Shown here: piece by piece, positions 8,570 through 16,847 of the stretch
How positions within the stretch are numbered: position 1 is the stretch's first letter
Layout of the letters: each line of letters begins with the position of its first letter
Origin: an uncultured bacterium
GTDB lineage: Bacteria; Planctomycetota; UBA1135; GCA-002686595
DNA length: 64,000 bases
Direction: 5' to 3'
Assembly: GCA_938083085.1 (NCBI GenBank)
Contig: CALLKX010000037.1
Coordinates: 1-64,000, forward strand
Made by a program: the position numbers and the translations under genes
The notes under the pieces: generated by a model
What the model saw: only the letters and a program-made list of their open reading frames with translations
Told to the model about the DNA's origin: nothing
Databases searched by the model: none

Positions 8570-10864
8570 TCAGAAGGACCAGCGCAGGCCGACTAGCAGG
8601 TTCCGCCCCGGCCGGTTCTGCCCGGACCCGTGCACCCTGTAGTCCTCGTCCGTGACGTTCTCGAGCGCGAGCTGACCGCTCACCCCGGCCGCGAAGCGGT
8701 AGGTGCCCATGAGGTTGAACACGTCATAGCCAGGGGTCCCGCCGGGCGGGATCCGGGTCGTGTCGCCCTCGTCCCGGGGCGACAGGCGATCCGCGTCCTC
8801 CGAGTGGATCCATTGCAGCTCCGCCGTGAACGGCTCGCCCACGGGAGCGAAGCGCACGCCGAGCTGCCCCATGAGCGGCATCAGCCGTGAGGGCACCGTC
8901 CGTACGACCGGATCCCCAGGCCCGCCGATGTAGTCCTCCTGACCGTCAAGCCAGGCGATGTTCCCGAAGGCCGTCCAGTCGTCGGTCACGCGGAAGGCCG
9001 CCCCGAGTTCGACGCCGCCGATGCGTGACTCGCCCACGTTGGCCTTGGTGATCTCGATCTCCCCTGACCCGTTCACGTTGCCGGTCGGGAAGCGCTGGAT
9101 GATGTCGTCGCCGTCCGTGAGGAACGCCGCAAGCTGGAGCGAGAGCTGCTCGGTGGCGTGCTTGAGACCAAGCTCGTAGCTGATGAAACGCTCGGGTTCG
9201 AGGCCCGGGCTCGGGACCTCAAATTCGTTGGAGCGGGCCGAGTCGAAGCGGGTGAGGTCGCTGAGGTTCGGCGCTCGGAAACCCTGGGAGATGCCGCCGA
9301 ACAGGGCCACGGTCGCGGCCTCGCTCTCCACCACCCGCGTCTCGAAGCGCAGGGAACCCGTGAGCGCCGTCCAGTCATCCTCCAGCTCGGTCTGAGTGTT
9401 GGTCACGGGGTCGCGGACCTCGTTGGCGTCCGCCGCGGCGTAGGTCGCCCGCGCACCGGCCGTCACCGTCGTCGACTCGAGGATGTCAAAGGCCGCCTCG
9501 GCGAAGAGGCCCCCGAGGTCATAGCTGGCGTCGTCCGCCACCGGCCCCTGGATGTCGTCCGCCGGCGTCTGGTCGGCGAAGCGGTTCAGGAAGGAGTCCA
9601 CCTCGTCGTGGTACCACTCCAGCCCCGCGGTCACCGAGCCGAAGGAGGTGGCACGGCTGCCGCTGAACTGCAGGCCGAGGGTCCCCACTTCGAAGCCCTG
9701 CTCGTCGAACCGGTCCCCGGTGCGCTCTCGCTCCCGGCGCTCCTCCTGTTGCTGGTAGCTGACCGTCGAGCGGAGCTCCCAATCTCCCTCGGCCGCCGCC
9801 GCCCGGTCGTAGCGGAAGTAGGTGAGGGTCCGCTCCTGGTCCAGGTCGCGGCGCAGGTCGGTCCCCGCGGCGCTGCCCTCGAAGGGCACCGCAAAGACCG
9901 TGCGGTGAGTCCGAGGCGCGTCGTCGATATCCACGTGCTGGGCTGCGAAGGTCAGCGTGGTGAGGTCATCCACCAGGTGCTGCGCCTTGAAGTCTCCGTC
10001 CCACTCGTCGTAGCCCGTGTTAGGGAGCTCTCCGGAAGGCTCCCCCGCGGTCATATCCCCCAGGTCCTTGAGGGTACCCCCCAGACGCCACGCGGTCCGA
10101 TCCCCGATGGCGCCGCCGAGCTCCACGCGGCTCATCACGTAGTTGGCCGCGTCCGCCGCCCGGACGAACAGCTCGCCTCCGATGGGGCGATCCCAGATCT
10201 CAGGGTCCTTCGTCAGGGCGTTGACGGTGCCGCCGATGGCGTCGGAGCCGTAGAGCACCGAGCTCGGGCCCTTGACCACCTCGATCCCGCTGAGCGAGAA
10301 GGGGTCGATGGTTCCCGCGTACTGATTGGGGCCGTCACGGAACACCGAGTTGTTGAGGCGGATGCCGTCGATGAGCGTCAGCGTACGGAAGCCTGTGAAG
10401 CCTCGAATGTAGGGCGACCCCTGGGCGGGCCCGGTCTCCTGCACCATCACCCCCGGCACGTCCCGAAGCGCCTGGGGGAGGGAGCGCGCCTGCTCGAGTC
10501 GCTGCTCTGAGACGAAGTCCACCGAGTAGGGCACGTCCAGCATGGCCTGCTCGCGCCTCGAGGGGGTCACCACAAGCGTCTCGAGGTCGAAGGTGGCGCC
10601 CGCCTGGGCCCGACCTCGTTCTCCGCTGGCGCGGCGGGCCTCTCCACCGGCTTCCCCACGGGCTTCCCCACCGGCTTTCCCACCGGCTTTCCCACCGGCT
10701 CCGGCCGCACCCTGCGAGGCACCCATAGCTGGGGCCTGTGCGCCCTCGTCCTCAGGCGAGGGAACCGGCTCCTCAGGCGCGGGGACCGGGGGCCTCTGCT
10801 GGAACCAACCCGGGGCAGGGGCAGCAGCAGGCAGCACGAGGGCCAGGATGGCGAGGTGGAACAT
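8570..10864 (-). CDS. TonB-dependent outer-membrane receptor
   Basis: A 764-residue outer-membrane receptor for energised uptake, probably of an iron or heme compound. Residues 1-22 are a signal peptide, 25-90 a Pro- then Gly/Ala-rich linker with an in-frame repeat, ETLVVTPSR (95-103) is the TonB box, and the plug follows (LPQALRDVPGVMVQ, YIRGFTGFRTLTLIDGIRLN, IEVVKGPSSVLYGSDAIGG). The 22-strand barrel ends in the usual aromatic residue (LLVGLRWSF). The plug wording resembles heme/hemoglobin and catechol receptors, but the ligand is inferred. It is divergent from tonB with a 137-bp shared spacer. The start was set at the ATG before FHLAILALVL because upstream in-frame sequence is antisense to tonB. 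Confidence 0.9.
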   Translation of the reverse strand: MFHLAILALVLPAAAPAPGWFQQRPPVPAPEEPVPSPEDEGAQAPAMGASQGAAGAGGKAGGKAGGEARGEAGGEARRASGERGRAQAGATFDLETLVVTPSRREQAMLDVPYSVDFVSEQRLEQARSLPQALRDVPGVMVQETGPAQGSPYIRGFTGFRTLTLIDGIRLNNSVFRDGPNQYAGTIDPFSLSGIEVVKGPSSVLYGSDAIGGTVNALTKDPEIWDRPIGGELFVRAADAANYVMSRVELGGAIGDRTAWRLGGTLKDLGDMTAGEPSGELPNTGYDEWDGDFKAQHLVDDLTTLTFAAQHVDIDDAPRTHRTVFAVPFEGSAAGTDLRRDLDQERTLTYFRYDRAAAAEGDWELRSTVSYQQQEERRERERTGDRFDEQGFEVGTLGLQFSGSRATSFGSVTAGLEWYHDEVDSFLNRFADQTPADDIQGPVADDASYDLGGLFAEAAFDILESTTVTAGARATYAAADANEVRDPVTNTQTELEDDWTALTGSLRFETRVVESEAATVALFGGISQGFRAPNLSDLTRFDSARSNEFEVPSPGLEPERFISYELGLKHATEQLSLQLAAFLTDGDDIIQRFPTGNVNGSGEIEITKANVGESRIGGVELGAAFRVTDDWTAFGNIAWLDGQEDYIGGPGDPVVRTVPSRLMPLMGQLGVRFAPVGEPFTAELQWIHSEDADRLSPRDEGDTTRIPPGGTPGYDVFNLMGTYRFAAGVSGQLALENVTDEDYRVHGSGQNRPGRNLLVGLRWSF
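10644..10703. repeat. 12-bp tandem repeat (5 copies) inside receptor gene
   Basis: Five imperfect head-to-tail copies of a 12-bp unit (ccaccggcttcc on the + strand) encode the Gly-Lys-Ala-Gly / Gly-Glu-Ala-Arg repeats of the receptor's periplasmic linker. The unit is a multiple of three, so copy-number change would keep the frame. Confidence 0.8.
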
Positions 10865-11001
10865 GGGGGCTCTGGAACGCGCTGAGGCGGTGGAGACAGC
10901 TGGCAGGCCGCGCCGGAACGAGATCCGGTGGCAGAAGTTTGCAGAAGCCGCAGAATTCATGGGCTGCAAGACGTGCTTCACGTTCAATCCGCTGCCGGGC
11001 C
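10865..11001. promoter_or_regulatory. Divergent control region between receptor and tonB
   Basis: The 137-bp spacer must hold promoters for both genes. It has lower GC than its surroundings and contains the inverted arms TTGCAG (10939-10944) and CTGCAA (10964-10969) around a GAATTC. A Fur-type operator would be expected for an iron receptor, but I cannot find a convincing 19-bp match. Confidence 0.35.
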
Positions 11002-11871
11002 ATGACTCCTCGCAACCCCTCCCCCAACGCCGTGCGCACCGAGGTCTCTCCGCCTCCGGGCGACGCCTCCTCGTTGGGTCACGCGGGGTCCATGGGCGAC
11101 ACGGCATCCCTGGGCCATGCCGCGGGCGGCTCGGCGAGCGGCGGCGCGGGGTTCGGATCAAGCTTCGGGCTCTCCCTGGCCGTGCACGGGGCCCTGGTGG
11201 CGTCCCTCGCGCTGACCCTGCGCCCATGGGCCACCCCAAGTGACACCACGCGGGGGCATGAGTTCTTGGCCCAGCTGTCTGCGCCCGCGCCCGAGGTGGA
11301 GCCTGAGCCCGCCGAGGAGGTCGAGGTCATCACCCCGGCCAGCGACGTGGCGGAGATCCCCGAGGAGCCTTTGGTGCTGCCCGAGGAGCCCTCTCCGCCC
11401 ATCGAGGCCAGCCCGCCCCGCGCGGCCGTCCCCACCACCAGCAACCTGCTGGAGTCCGTGGTGTTCCCGCGGCTCTCGGAGGGTCGTGAATCCAATGCCG
11501 GGGGCGAACCTGTCGTCGCCGCCCCCCCCGCCGCGGTTCCTCCCCGTCCGGCCCCTCCTGAGCCCGAGGTGGAGCCCCCTGGAGCCGAGTCCACGCCCTC
11601 GTCCCCCGAGCCGCTCGAGGGGCTCTGCGTCCCGCCGGCCTATCCGCCGCTCGCCGCGCGCCGGGGCTGGACGGGCACGGTCGTCCTGCTCGTCGAGGTC
11701 TCCGAAGACGGGTCCGTCAGCAGCGTCAGCGTCGAGACCACCAGCGGCTACGCACTCCTCGACGACGCCGCTCTCCGAGCCGTCAAGGGGTGGCGCTTCG
11801 CCCCTGCGAGGCTCGCCGGCGTTCCCGCGAGGGCGACGGTCCGCAAGCCGATCCGCTTCGGCGACGCCTGA
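11002..11871 (+). CDS. tonB: TonB energy-transducer protein
   Basis: A 289-residue TonB that couples the proton-motive force to outer-membrane receptors. A Gly/Ser-rich cytoplasmic N-terminus precedes one membrane helix (about residues 55-73), then a long Pro/Glu-rich periplasmic spacer (80-195, with EVEPEPAEEVEV and APPEPEVEPP), then the C-terminal TonB domain (about 205-285: YPPLAARRGWTGTVVLLVEV and DDAALRAVKGWRFAPA). Its place opposite a TonB-dependent receptor supports a dedicated pair, but no exbB or exbD is present here, so the motor must be encoded elsewhere. The ATG chosen follows the divergent spacer; an earlier in-frame ATG would run through the receptor's leader. Confidence 0.88.
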   Translation: MTPRNPSPNAVRTEVSPPPGDASSLGHAGSMGDTASLGHAAGGSASGGAGFGSSFGLSLAVHGALVASLALTLRPWATPSDTTRGHEFLAQLSAPAPEVEPEPAEEVEVITPASDVAEIPEEPLVLPEEPSPPIEASPPRAAVPTTSNLLESVVFPRLSEGRESNAGGEPVVAAPPAAVPPRPAPPEPEVEPPGAESTPSSPEPLEGLCVPPAYPPLAARRGWTGTVVLLVEVSEDGSVSSVSVETTSGYALLDDAALRAVKGWRFAPARLAGVPARATVRKPIRFGDA

Positions 11872-11891
11872 CCGCATCCCCGGGCACGCCC

Positions 11892-11914
11892 GTGCTCAGC
11901 GCCACGCTGAGCAC
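11892..11914 (+). terminator. Perfect hairpin after tonB
   Basis: A 10-bp perfect stem GTGCTCAGCG / CGCTGAGCAC with a CCA loop lies 20 bp after the tonB stop. It lacks a T-tract but is the strongest hairpin in this spacer. Between it and the next gene a 13-bp unit (ctcagtcaagggc and variants) is repeated about three times at 12014-12052. Confidence 0.5.
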
Positions 11915-12040
11915 AGCACGACGCCCTGTGAAGCCCAAGAGCCGGAAGGCTCAATCGACGGAAGGCTGAGGAGGCGGGGACCTCGGAGGCCCAGGAGATC
12001 GATCGCCGAAGCTCTCAGTCAAGGGCCTCAGCTAAGGGCC

Positions 12041-12433
12041 TCAGTCGAAGACCTCGGACCACTCCGAGGCATCAAGCTGGGCACGCAGGTCGCTGCGGAG
12101 GCTCAGCTGCTGCCGCTCCAGCTCTTCGAGTTGCTCGATGATCTCGTCGATCTTCGCGTGGACCACGGCCTCGTCCACGTCGGGTCCGCCGATGACCTTG
12201 AAGAACTCCTCGTGCCAGGCGATGACCGCGTCGATGTCCTCGCCGCGGGCCTGGTCGATGGCGGCAGCGGCGGCGACCGCCTTGGCGCTCCGATCACCGT
12301 CCGAGACCGCGTCCTTCACCCGATCGGCCAGGGGCTTGGCGTCTCCCCCCGCAAAGAAGAGTGACCCAAAGATGATGATGAGGATCTGATGGAACGAGGT
12401 CGTTGACCCGCCCGTATGGCTGCGTTGGTCCAT
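12041..12433 (-). CDS. Small single-helix membrane protein, unknown function
   Basis: A 130-residue protein I do not recognise. It has a hydrophobic segment (FHQILIIIFGSLFFAGG, residues 14-30), which is a signal peptide or anchor, followed by a highly charged, mostly helical region rich in Glu, Asp and Arg and ending SEWSEVFD. The upstream protein has a matching GEWTETVG near its end, so the two may be distant paralogues. The start ATG overlaps the stop of that gene as TGATG, which points to translational coupling. The helical, Arg/Glu/Gln-rich build recalls periplasmic Spy/CpxP or heavy-metal-resistance proteins, but no LTxxQ motif is visible. Confidence 0.65.
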   Translation of the reverse strand: MDQRSHTGGSTTSFHQILIIIFGSLFFAGGDAKPLADRVKDAVSDGDRSAKAVAAAAAIDQARGEDIDAVIAWHEEFFKVIGGPDVDEAVVHAKIDEIIEQLEELERQQLSLRSDLRAQLDASEWSEVFD

Positions 12434-12924
12434 CACTGCTTTGCCTCCTTCCAGCGGGCTTCTTCCTCGAGCATGAGCCCAACCGTCTCGGTCCACTCGC
12501 CTGGCTCAAGGGCCCCCAACAGCTCGGCGATTCCACCCGCGATCTCGTCGCGGAACGCCTCGCGGCGGCTCCTCAGCCGGCCTTCGATGTCGTCGAACTC
12601 CTCGTCCGTCGTGTCATACGCCTCGTAGCTTGCGAGGGCCGTCGCCTTGAGTTCAGCCATATCCGCTGCGAAGCGTCGCTGCTCCTCCTGGTACGTGGCG
12701 AACACCGCGCCCACCGCGGCAGAACGCTCGGGATCGTCCACCACTCCCTGCAGGACCTCACTGAAGCGGCCGCTCGACTCGAGCGCGACTTCCTCGAGGG
12801 TTCGGTGCTTGTGGCTGGAGCAGGCGAGCGCGATCAGCCCGCCGACCACGGCGGTATGGAGGAGCCAGCGCCGGGGCTGGCCCGAAGACGGCTCGGGAGC
12901 CTCAGAGGGTTCGAGAGGTGTCAT
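12433..12924 (-). CDS. Putative lipoprotein, helical periplasmic domain, unknown function
   Basis: A 163-residue protein with a basic N-region (QPRRWLLH), a hydrophobic segment and the lipobox-like LIALACSS, giving a probable lipidated cysteine at about residue 39. The mature part is one long charged helical region: SSGRFSEVLQGVVDDPERS, QEEQRRFAADMAELK, RLRSRREAFRDEIAGG, then LEPGEWTETVG. It lies first in a two-gene unit and overlaps its partner by TGATG. The ATG was chosen because it gives a normal lipoprotein leader; an ATG 48 bp upstream would add 16 residues without improving it. The pair may form a small envelope stress or metal sensor, which is only inference. Confidence 0.6.
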   Translation of the reverse strand: MTPLEPSEAPEPSSGQPRRWLLHTAVVGGLIALACSSHKHRTLEEVALESSGRFSEVLQGVVDDPERSAAVGAVFATYQEEQRRFAADMAELKATALASYEAYDTTDEEFDDIEGRLRSRREAFRDEIAGGIAELLGALEPGEWTETVGLMLEEEARWKEAKQ

Positions 12925-12977
12925 GCGACGGACGGGTTTGGGGCAGACAGACGGGAGGTGGGAACAGGGCACGCCGT

Positions 12978-13018
12978 TTGAAGAGGATGCTGCTCGGAAG
13001 GCAGCCCACCCTCTTCAA
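12978..13018 (-). terminator. Hairpin after SDR gene
   Basis: Inverted arms TTGAAGAGG (12978-12986) and CCTCTTCAA (13010-13018) flank an inner GCTGC/GCAGC pair just past the SDR stop. No T-tract follows on the minus strand. Confidence 0.4.
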
Positions 13019-13026
13019 GTAGAAGC

Positions 13027-13878
13027 CTAGCTGTCAGAGCGTAGCCTGCGCTTCACCTGGGACGCATCAACGTCGGACTCTTCCCAGAGTACCCGCCCCT
13101 CCATGCCGCCGGCCACGGTCAGGGTTTCCCCGGTCAGGTGGCGCGCCGCGGTCGGGGATAGAACCCAGGCGATGCTCCTGGCGATGTCGTCCGTTCGCGC
13201 GAGCTGCTGGACGGGCATGGTCCGGACGACCCGCTCCACGACGCCGGGCTCCTTCAGGTTCTCCGCGGTCATCTCCGTGACCGTCCAGCCCGGCTCGACC
13301 ACGTTGACGCGGCCATAGGGATCCAGGGCCACGATCTCGTTCTTGAGGGACCGCATCAGCCCGTAGAGCCCCGACTTCGACGCGGCATAGTCCCCATGCC
13401 CACGCTCCCCGAACTTGGCCGCGGTCGAACCCGTGAAGACCACCGAGGCACCGGCGCCTTCGGGGTCAGGGCCGCCGGCCCGCAAGGCGCGCAGGAAACC
13501 CCGCGCGGTCCAGAAGGCCCCCTTGAGGTTCACGTCCAATACGGCCTCGACGCGCTCGGGATCGAGGTCCACCAGCGGCTGGTCCTCCGGGGGCCAGATC
13601 CCGGCGTTGACCACGCACCCGTGGAGCCTGCCGTGCCGGGCCCTGGCGACCTCCATGACCTCCTCCATGGCGTCAGGGTCGCGCACGTCGGCGCGCGCGA
13701 TCGATGCCTGGCCGCGCCAGCTCTGCTGGGCGAGCCACCGGGAGAGGTCTTCCGCCTGGCGGTTGCCGTGGAGCACCAGCTGGGCGCCCTCCTCTGCCAG
13801 CACGCTGGCCACGGCGCGGCCGATCCCACCCGAGGCGCCGGAGATGAAGACGGCGCGGTCCTTGAGTCCGAGGTTCAT
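13027..13878 (-). CDS. Short-chain dehydrogenase/reductase
   Basis: A 283-residue classical SDR. It has the Rossmann glycine motif SGASGGIG (residues 14-21), the VNAGIW structural motif, the catalytic Ser in VVFTGSTAA and the YAASK Tyr/Lys pair. The substrate is unknown; HGNR in the second strand suggests NADP preference over NAD (weak inference). It overlaps the stop of the upstream molybdopterin oxidoreductase by ATGA, so the two redox enzymes are probably made in fixed ratio and may act on successive intermediates. It is not FabG-like enough to assign to fatty-acid synthesis. Confidence 0.88.
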   Translation of the reverse strand: MNLGLKDRAVFISGASGGIGRAVASVLAEEGAQLVLHGNRQAEDLSRWLAQQSWRGQASIARADVRDPDAMEEVMEVARARHGRLHGCVVNAGIWPPEDQPLVDLDPERVEAVLDVNLKGAFWTARGFLRALRAGGPDPEGAGASVVFTGSTAAKFGERGHGDYAASKSGLYGLMRSLKNEIVALDPYGRVNVVEPGWTVTEMTAENLKEPGVVERVVRTMPVQQLARTDDIARSIAWVLSPTAARHLTGETLTVAGGMEGRVLWEESDVDASQVKRRLRSDS

Positions 13879-15917
13879 GAGCTCTCCTTCGGCCGCTCAA
13901 GCTCCACGCGGGTGCTATAGAGCACGTTTCCTCCACCGAGGTCCGAGGTCTCCGGGCTCACCAGCGCGTTGATGCCCACGCCCTCAGGGACCAGATCCTC
14001 GTTCACAAACCCGTCCACTCGGACCGTCTTGCGCGGGAGCGCCTCGTCGGCCACCGCCTTCACCGTCACCGACCCGAACTCGCTCCGGATGCAGACCAGC
14101 CCCCCCGCCGCGACGCCCGCCGCCGCGAGGTCCAGGGGGTGCACATGGGCGCGGGGCTCCCCCAGCCGTGCCCGATGGCGGGCCACGTGCATGAACGTCG
14201 AGTTGTGCGTCGCCGTCGAGGGCGTCGAGAGGAGTTGAAAGGTCCCCGCCATGCCGGCGCCGTCGTCGGGGACCCAGCTTGCCACCCGTGACCCGCCGGC
14301 CGCCTCGACCTCCGTGGACACCAGCTCGATCTTCCCGGACGGCGTCCCCACGCCTTCGAAGGACCTGGGCTTCAGCTTGACCGGCTGGCCCGCCACCGCC
14401 TTGCGATACTCCTCATCCGTGAAGCGCGCACGGTTGGCGGCGAGGAGGTTCCCGACCAGCACCGCCTCGTCGACCTCGAACGCAGGACCGTGGCCGTCCA
14501 CGGGGAAGCCCGCCGCCCCTGTGAAGCCCAGGGCTCGGCCGATCGCGGCGAAGCAGTCCACATTGCTGCGCTGCTCGCCCGGCGGTGTGCTGCACTTCCA
14601 CCCCACCTGCAGCGTGCGGTGTCCGTAGCTGCGAAAGACATCGGAGTGTTCGGTGACGGCGGTCGCGGGCAGGACCACGTCCGCGAGCTTCGCGGTCTCG
14701 GTCATGAAGAGCTCATGGACCACGAGGAACAGGTCGTCCCGCGCAAGCCCCTGGCGCACACGGCCGGAGTCAGGAAGCGTGGCCGCCGGGTTATGCCCCC
14801 ACACGAACGCCGCGCGAAAGCGCCCGCCTGCGAGGATCCCGCCCAGGCCAACTTGGCTGACGGACTCCGGCGGCGCGGCGGCCCGGATCTCCGGACGCGA
14901 GATGACCCGGTCGTCCAGCCCGAAGTGATCTCCGGTCTGGAAGAACAGCCGGTCCGAGCAGCCCAGCGTCGCCGCGAGGCTCGCGACCGACCGCATGTTC
15001 TCACCCCCGTTGCGACGTCGGGCGAAGCCGATCCCCGCCTTGATGAGCGGCGACTTCGCGCCGTGGAGCGCCTGCGAGAGGTCCTTGATCTCCGCCTCTC
15101 CAAGCCCGGTCTCACGGGCCACGCGCTCCAGGGGCCAGGCCCCCGCCAGCTCGGCCCGGAACTCCGCCCCTCCCACGCAGCGCTCCTTCACGAACGCGAG
15201 GTCCGCCGCGCGCTCGTCGAAGGCCCGCATGGCGAGCCCTAGCGCGAGCGCGCCGTCGCTCCCGGGGTGCAAGATCAATCCTCGCCCCCCCCAGGCCTCG
15301 ACCACCTCGACCGTCTCCGAGCGATAGATGTCGATGACGAAGACCGGGACACCTGCGGCCGCGAGGCCCTTCAGGCGCGGAAGGAGGTGGGGCGAGGTGC
15401 GCTTGGCATCGCTTCCCCAGAGGAGAAACAGGTCGCAGCGTCCCGGCGCCGCCTCCTCGTCGAGGTCCGGCCCCACCGAGCGGCCGTTGACCGTTCTGAA
15501 GCCCGCCTCGGCAGCCGCATCGCACACGCCGTAGTCATGCGAGGTCGCACCAAGCGCGTGCATGAGGCGCATGGGAAAGCGGCGCTGGACCACGCCCATA
15601 TTGCCCGCGTAGTTGAGCGCGAGGATGTCCTCTCCAGAGACGCCGTCGAGCCCCTCGACGATCGCCGTCAGCGCCTCCTCCCAGGTCGCGCGGACCAGCT
15701 CACCGCCCCGTCGAATGAGCGGCACATCGAGCCGGTCAGGGGAGTGAATGAGGTCCGCGTAGCTCGCCGTCTTTCCGCAGAGGGAGCCCCTCGACCATTG
15801 GTGTTCACGCTCCCCCCGGACCCTGGTGACCGCCCCGTCTCGGTCCACCTCGACGGCCATCCCGCAGGCGTCGGGGCAGTCGAACGGGCAGGCGGTCTTG
15901 GACGCAGGGGCAGGCAA
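13875..15917 (-). CDS. Molybdopterin oxidoreductase (DMSO reductase family, FdhA-like)
   Basis: A 680-residue Mo/W-bis-MGD enzyme. Cys10, Cys14, Cys18 and Cys47 bind one [4Fe-4S] cluster. The Rossmann-like core has LFLLWGSDAKRTSPH and FVWGHNPAATLPD, and the C-terminal dinucleotide-binding domain includes NVDCF and STATHNSTFMH. Cys132 (in GVCDAAAEAG) sits where the metal ligand is expected, suggesting a cysteine-ligated site. There is no Tat signal, so it acts in the cytoplasm. No FdhB/FdhC-like electron-transfer subunit accompanies it; instead the gene is coupled by ATGA to an SDR. The family's single-subunit branch contains many enzymes with unknown substrates. Confidence 0.88.
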   Translation of the reverse strand: MPAPASKTACPFDCPDACGMAVEVDRDGAVTRVRGEREHQWSRGSLCGKTASYADLIHSPDRLDVPLIRRGGELVRATWEEALTAIVEGLDGVSGEDILALNYAGNMGVVQRRFPMRLMHALGATSHDYGVCDAAAEAGFRTVNGRSVGPDLDEEAAPGRCDLFLLWGSDAKRTSPHLLPRLKGLAAAGVPVFVIDIYRSETVEVVEAWGGRGLILHPGSDGALALGLAMRAFDERAADLAFVKERCVGGAEFRAELAGAWPLERVARETGLGEAEIKDLSQALHGAKSPLIKAGIGFARRRNGGENMRSVASLAATLGCSDRLFFQTGDHFGLDDRVISRPEIRAAAPPESVSQVGLGGILAGGRFRAAFVWGHNPAATLPDSGRVRQGLARDDLFLVVHELFMTETAKLADVVLPATAVTEHSDVFRSYGHRTLQVGWKCSTPPGEQRSNVDCFAAIGRALGFTGAAGFPVDGHGPAFEVDEAVLVGNLLAANRARFTDEEYRKAVAGQPVKLKPRSFEGVGTPSGKIELVSTEVEAAGGSRVASWVPDDGAGMAGTFQLLSTPSTATHNSTFMHVARHRARLGEPRAHVHPLDLAAAGVAAGGLVCIRSEFGSVTVKAVADEALPRKTVRVDGFVNEDLVPEGVGINALVSPETSDLGGGNVLYSTRVELERPKESS

Positions 15918-15929
15918 GGGGCGCTCCTC

Positions 15930-16385
15930 TCAGGCTCCTGCCGCGGGACTGCTGTCGTCCTCGACGAAGCGCGGCAACTGGGGCCGCAAGAGAAGCTCGG
16001 AGAGGAACCCCTTCTCCTTCGCCACGAGCGTCCACTCTCCGTCAAAGAAGAGGACCACGCCGGGGAACTGGAGGGCTGCGTCGGCGAACTGGAGGCGCCC
16101 ACGGACGCTCCCGATGCTGGCGGACCCGGTGACGTTCCAATCCGTGGACTCCTTCCAGCCCCAGGCCAGGGCGGCTCCCGCCCCGAGCTCGATGACCTGC
16201 AGCGGCGCCCCGAGGCTCGCGAGCGCCTCGTCGAGGCCAGATCGGCCGACCTCAAGAGATTGCACGGCCTCTCCAGGCACGGGCTGGAAGACCCGGGTCT
16301 GGTTGTAGTCGCCAGTGACACAGGAGGCCGACAGAAGTGCGACCAGCGCCAGCGCCCGACGGGGGTGGAGGGGCTTGGAGAACAC
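15930..16385 (-). CDS. Small lipoprotein, BamE/SmpA-like fold suspected (copy 2)
   Basis: A 151-residue probable lipoprotein that starts at GTG. The lipobox LLSASC puts the lipidated Cys at residue 22. The mature part has the pattern of SmpA/OmlA-like proteins: a helix with GRSGLDEALASLGAPLQVIELG, then strands ending in LFFDGEWTLVAKEKG. It follows its neighbour after only 2 bp and shares that pattern, so the two look like a tandem duplication. No strong sequence match to the true BamE motif is present, so a role in outer-membrane assembly is inference. Confidence 0.65.
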   Translation of the reverse strand: MFSKPLHPRRALALVALLSASCVTGDYNQTRVFQPVPGEAVQSLEVGRSGLDEALASLGAPLQVIELGAGAALAWGWKESTDWNVTGSASIGSVRGRLQFADAALQFPGVVLFFDGEWTLVAKEKGFLSELLLRPQLPRFVEDDSSPAAGA

Positions 16386-16387
16386 GC

Positions 16388-16783
16388 TCAGAAGATGGGC
16401 ACGTCGTACTCGGCCTCGGAGGCCTGGAACTGAGTGCCGATATTGGTGACGTTCCCCTCGCTGTCGAAGAAGACCCAGACACGATCCGACTGCGTGTCAA
16501 CGCCCCGCAGCCCCAGGAAGACAAGGAAGGCCGCGCTCTGCTTCTCAACCGTGTGCTCGTACCGCCACGCGGTCCGCAGACCGAGCTGAACAACCTCGTT
16601 CGGGGCTCCGAGCAACTCCGTCACGTCCGCGGCGGTGGACTGCGCTGGAATGATCTGGCTGGCGAGCTCGGGGCTCAACTCGGGATTAGTCCGAGACCGG
16701 CTGAAGAAACAGCCAGGGAGAACGGTCACTGCGAGGAGGAGCGGAGCGAGACGGCGGAGATGGGAGGATGTGGTGATCGGCAT
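16388..16783 (-). CDS. Small lipoprotein, BamE/SmpA-like fold (copy 1)
   Basis: A 131-residue probable lipoprotein: MPITTSSHLRRLAPLLLA leader and lipobox VLPGC (Cys25). The mature part reads STAADVTELLGAPNEVVQLG, then TAWRYEHTVEKQ and VWVFFDSEGNVTNIG, the helix-plus-strands pattern of the SmpA/OmlA (BamE) superfamily, in which DVxxLLGxP is characteristic. Proteins of this fold sit at the inner face of the outer membrane and help assemble barrels or bind other lipoproteins. It heads a two-gene unit and is divergent from a glycosyltransferase gene 64 bp away. The start gives a normal lipoprotein leader; upstream in-frame sequence is not export-like. Confidence 0.72.
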   Translation of the reverse strand: MPITTSSHLRRLAPLLLAVTVLPGCFFSRSRTNPELSPELASQIIPAQSTAADVTELLGAPNEVVQLGLRTAWRYEHTVEKQSAAFLVFLGLRGVDTQSDRVWVFFDSEGNVTNIGTQFQASEAEYDVPIF

Positions 16784-16803
16784 GTGGGTTGTGTCCTCAG
16801 GAT

Positions 16804-16815
16804 TGGACCGGTCCA
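16804..16815. promoter_or_regulatory. 12-bp palindrome between divergent genes
   Basis: TGGACCGGTCCA is a perfect palindrome in the 64-bp spacer between the lipoprotein pair and the glycosyltransferase pair. Its position fits an operator for a dimeric regulator, but no adjacent regulator gene or second copy supports this. Confidence 0.3.
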
Positions 16816-16847
16816 GTGTAGGGTTGTTCGATGAAGGGCCCCGACTG

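Noticed and set aside
9158..10510. A 450-codon frame opposite the TonB-dependent receptor
   Set aside because: Shadow frame; the receptor has a complete plug, TonB box and barrel end.
10939..10969. TTGCAG/CTGCAA arms as a Fur or other operator
   Set aside because: Only 6-bp arms with a 19-bp spacer; no match to a Fur box good enough to name.
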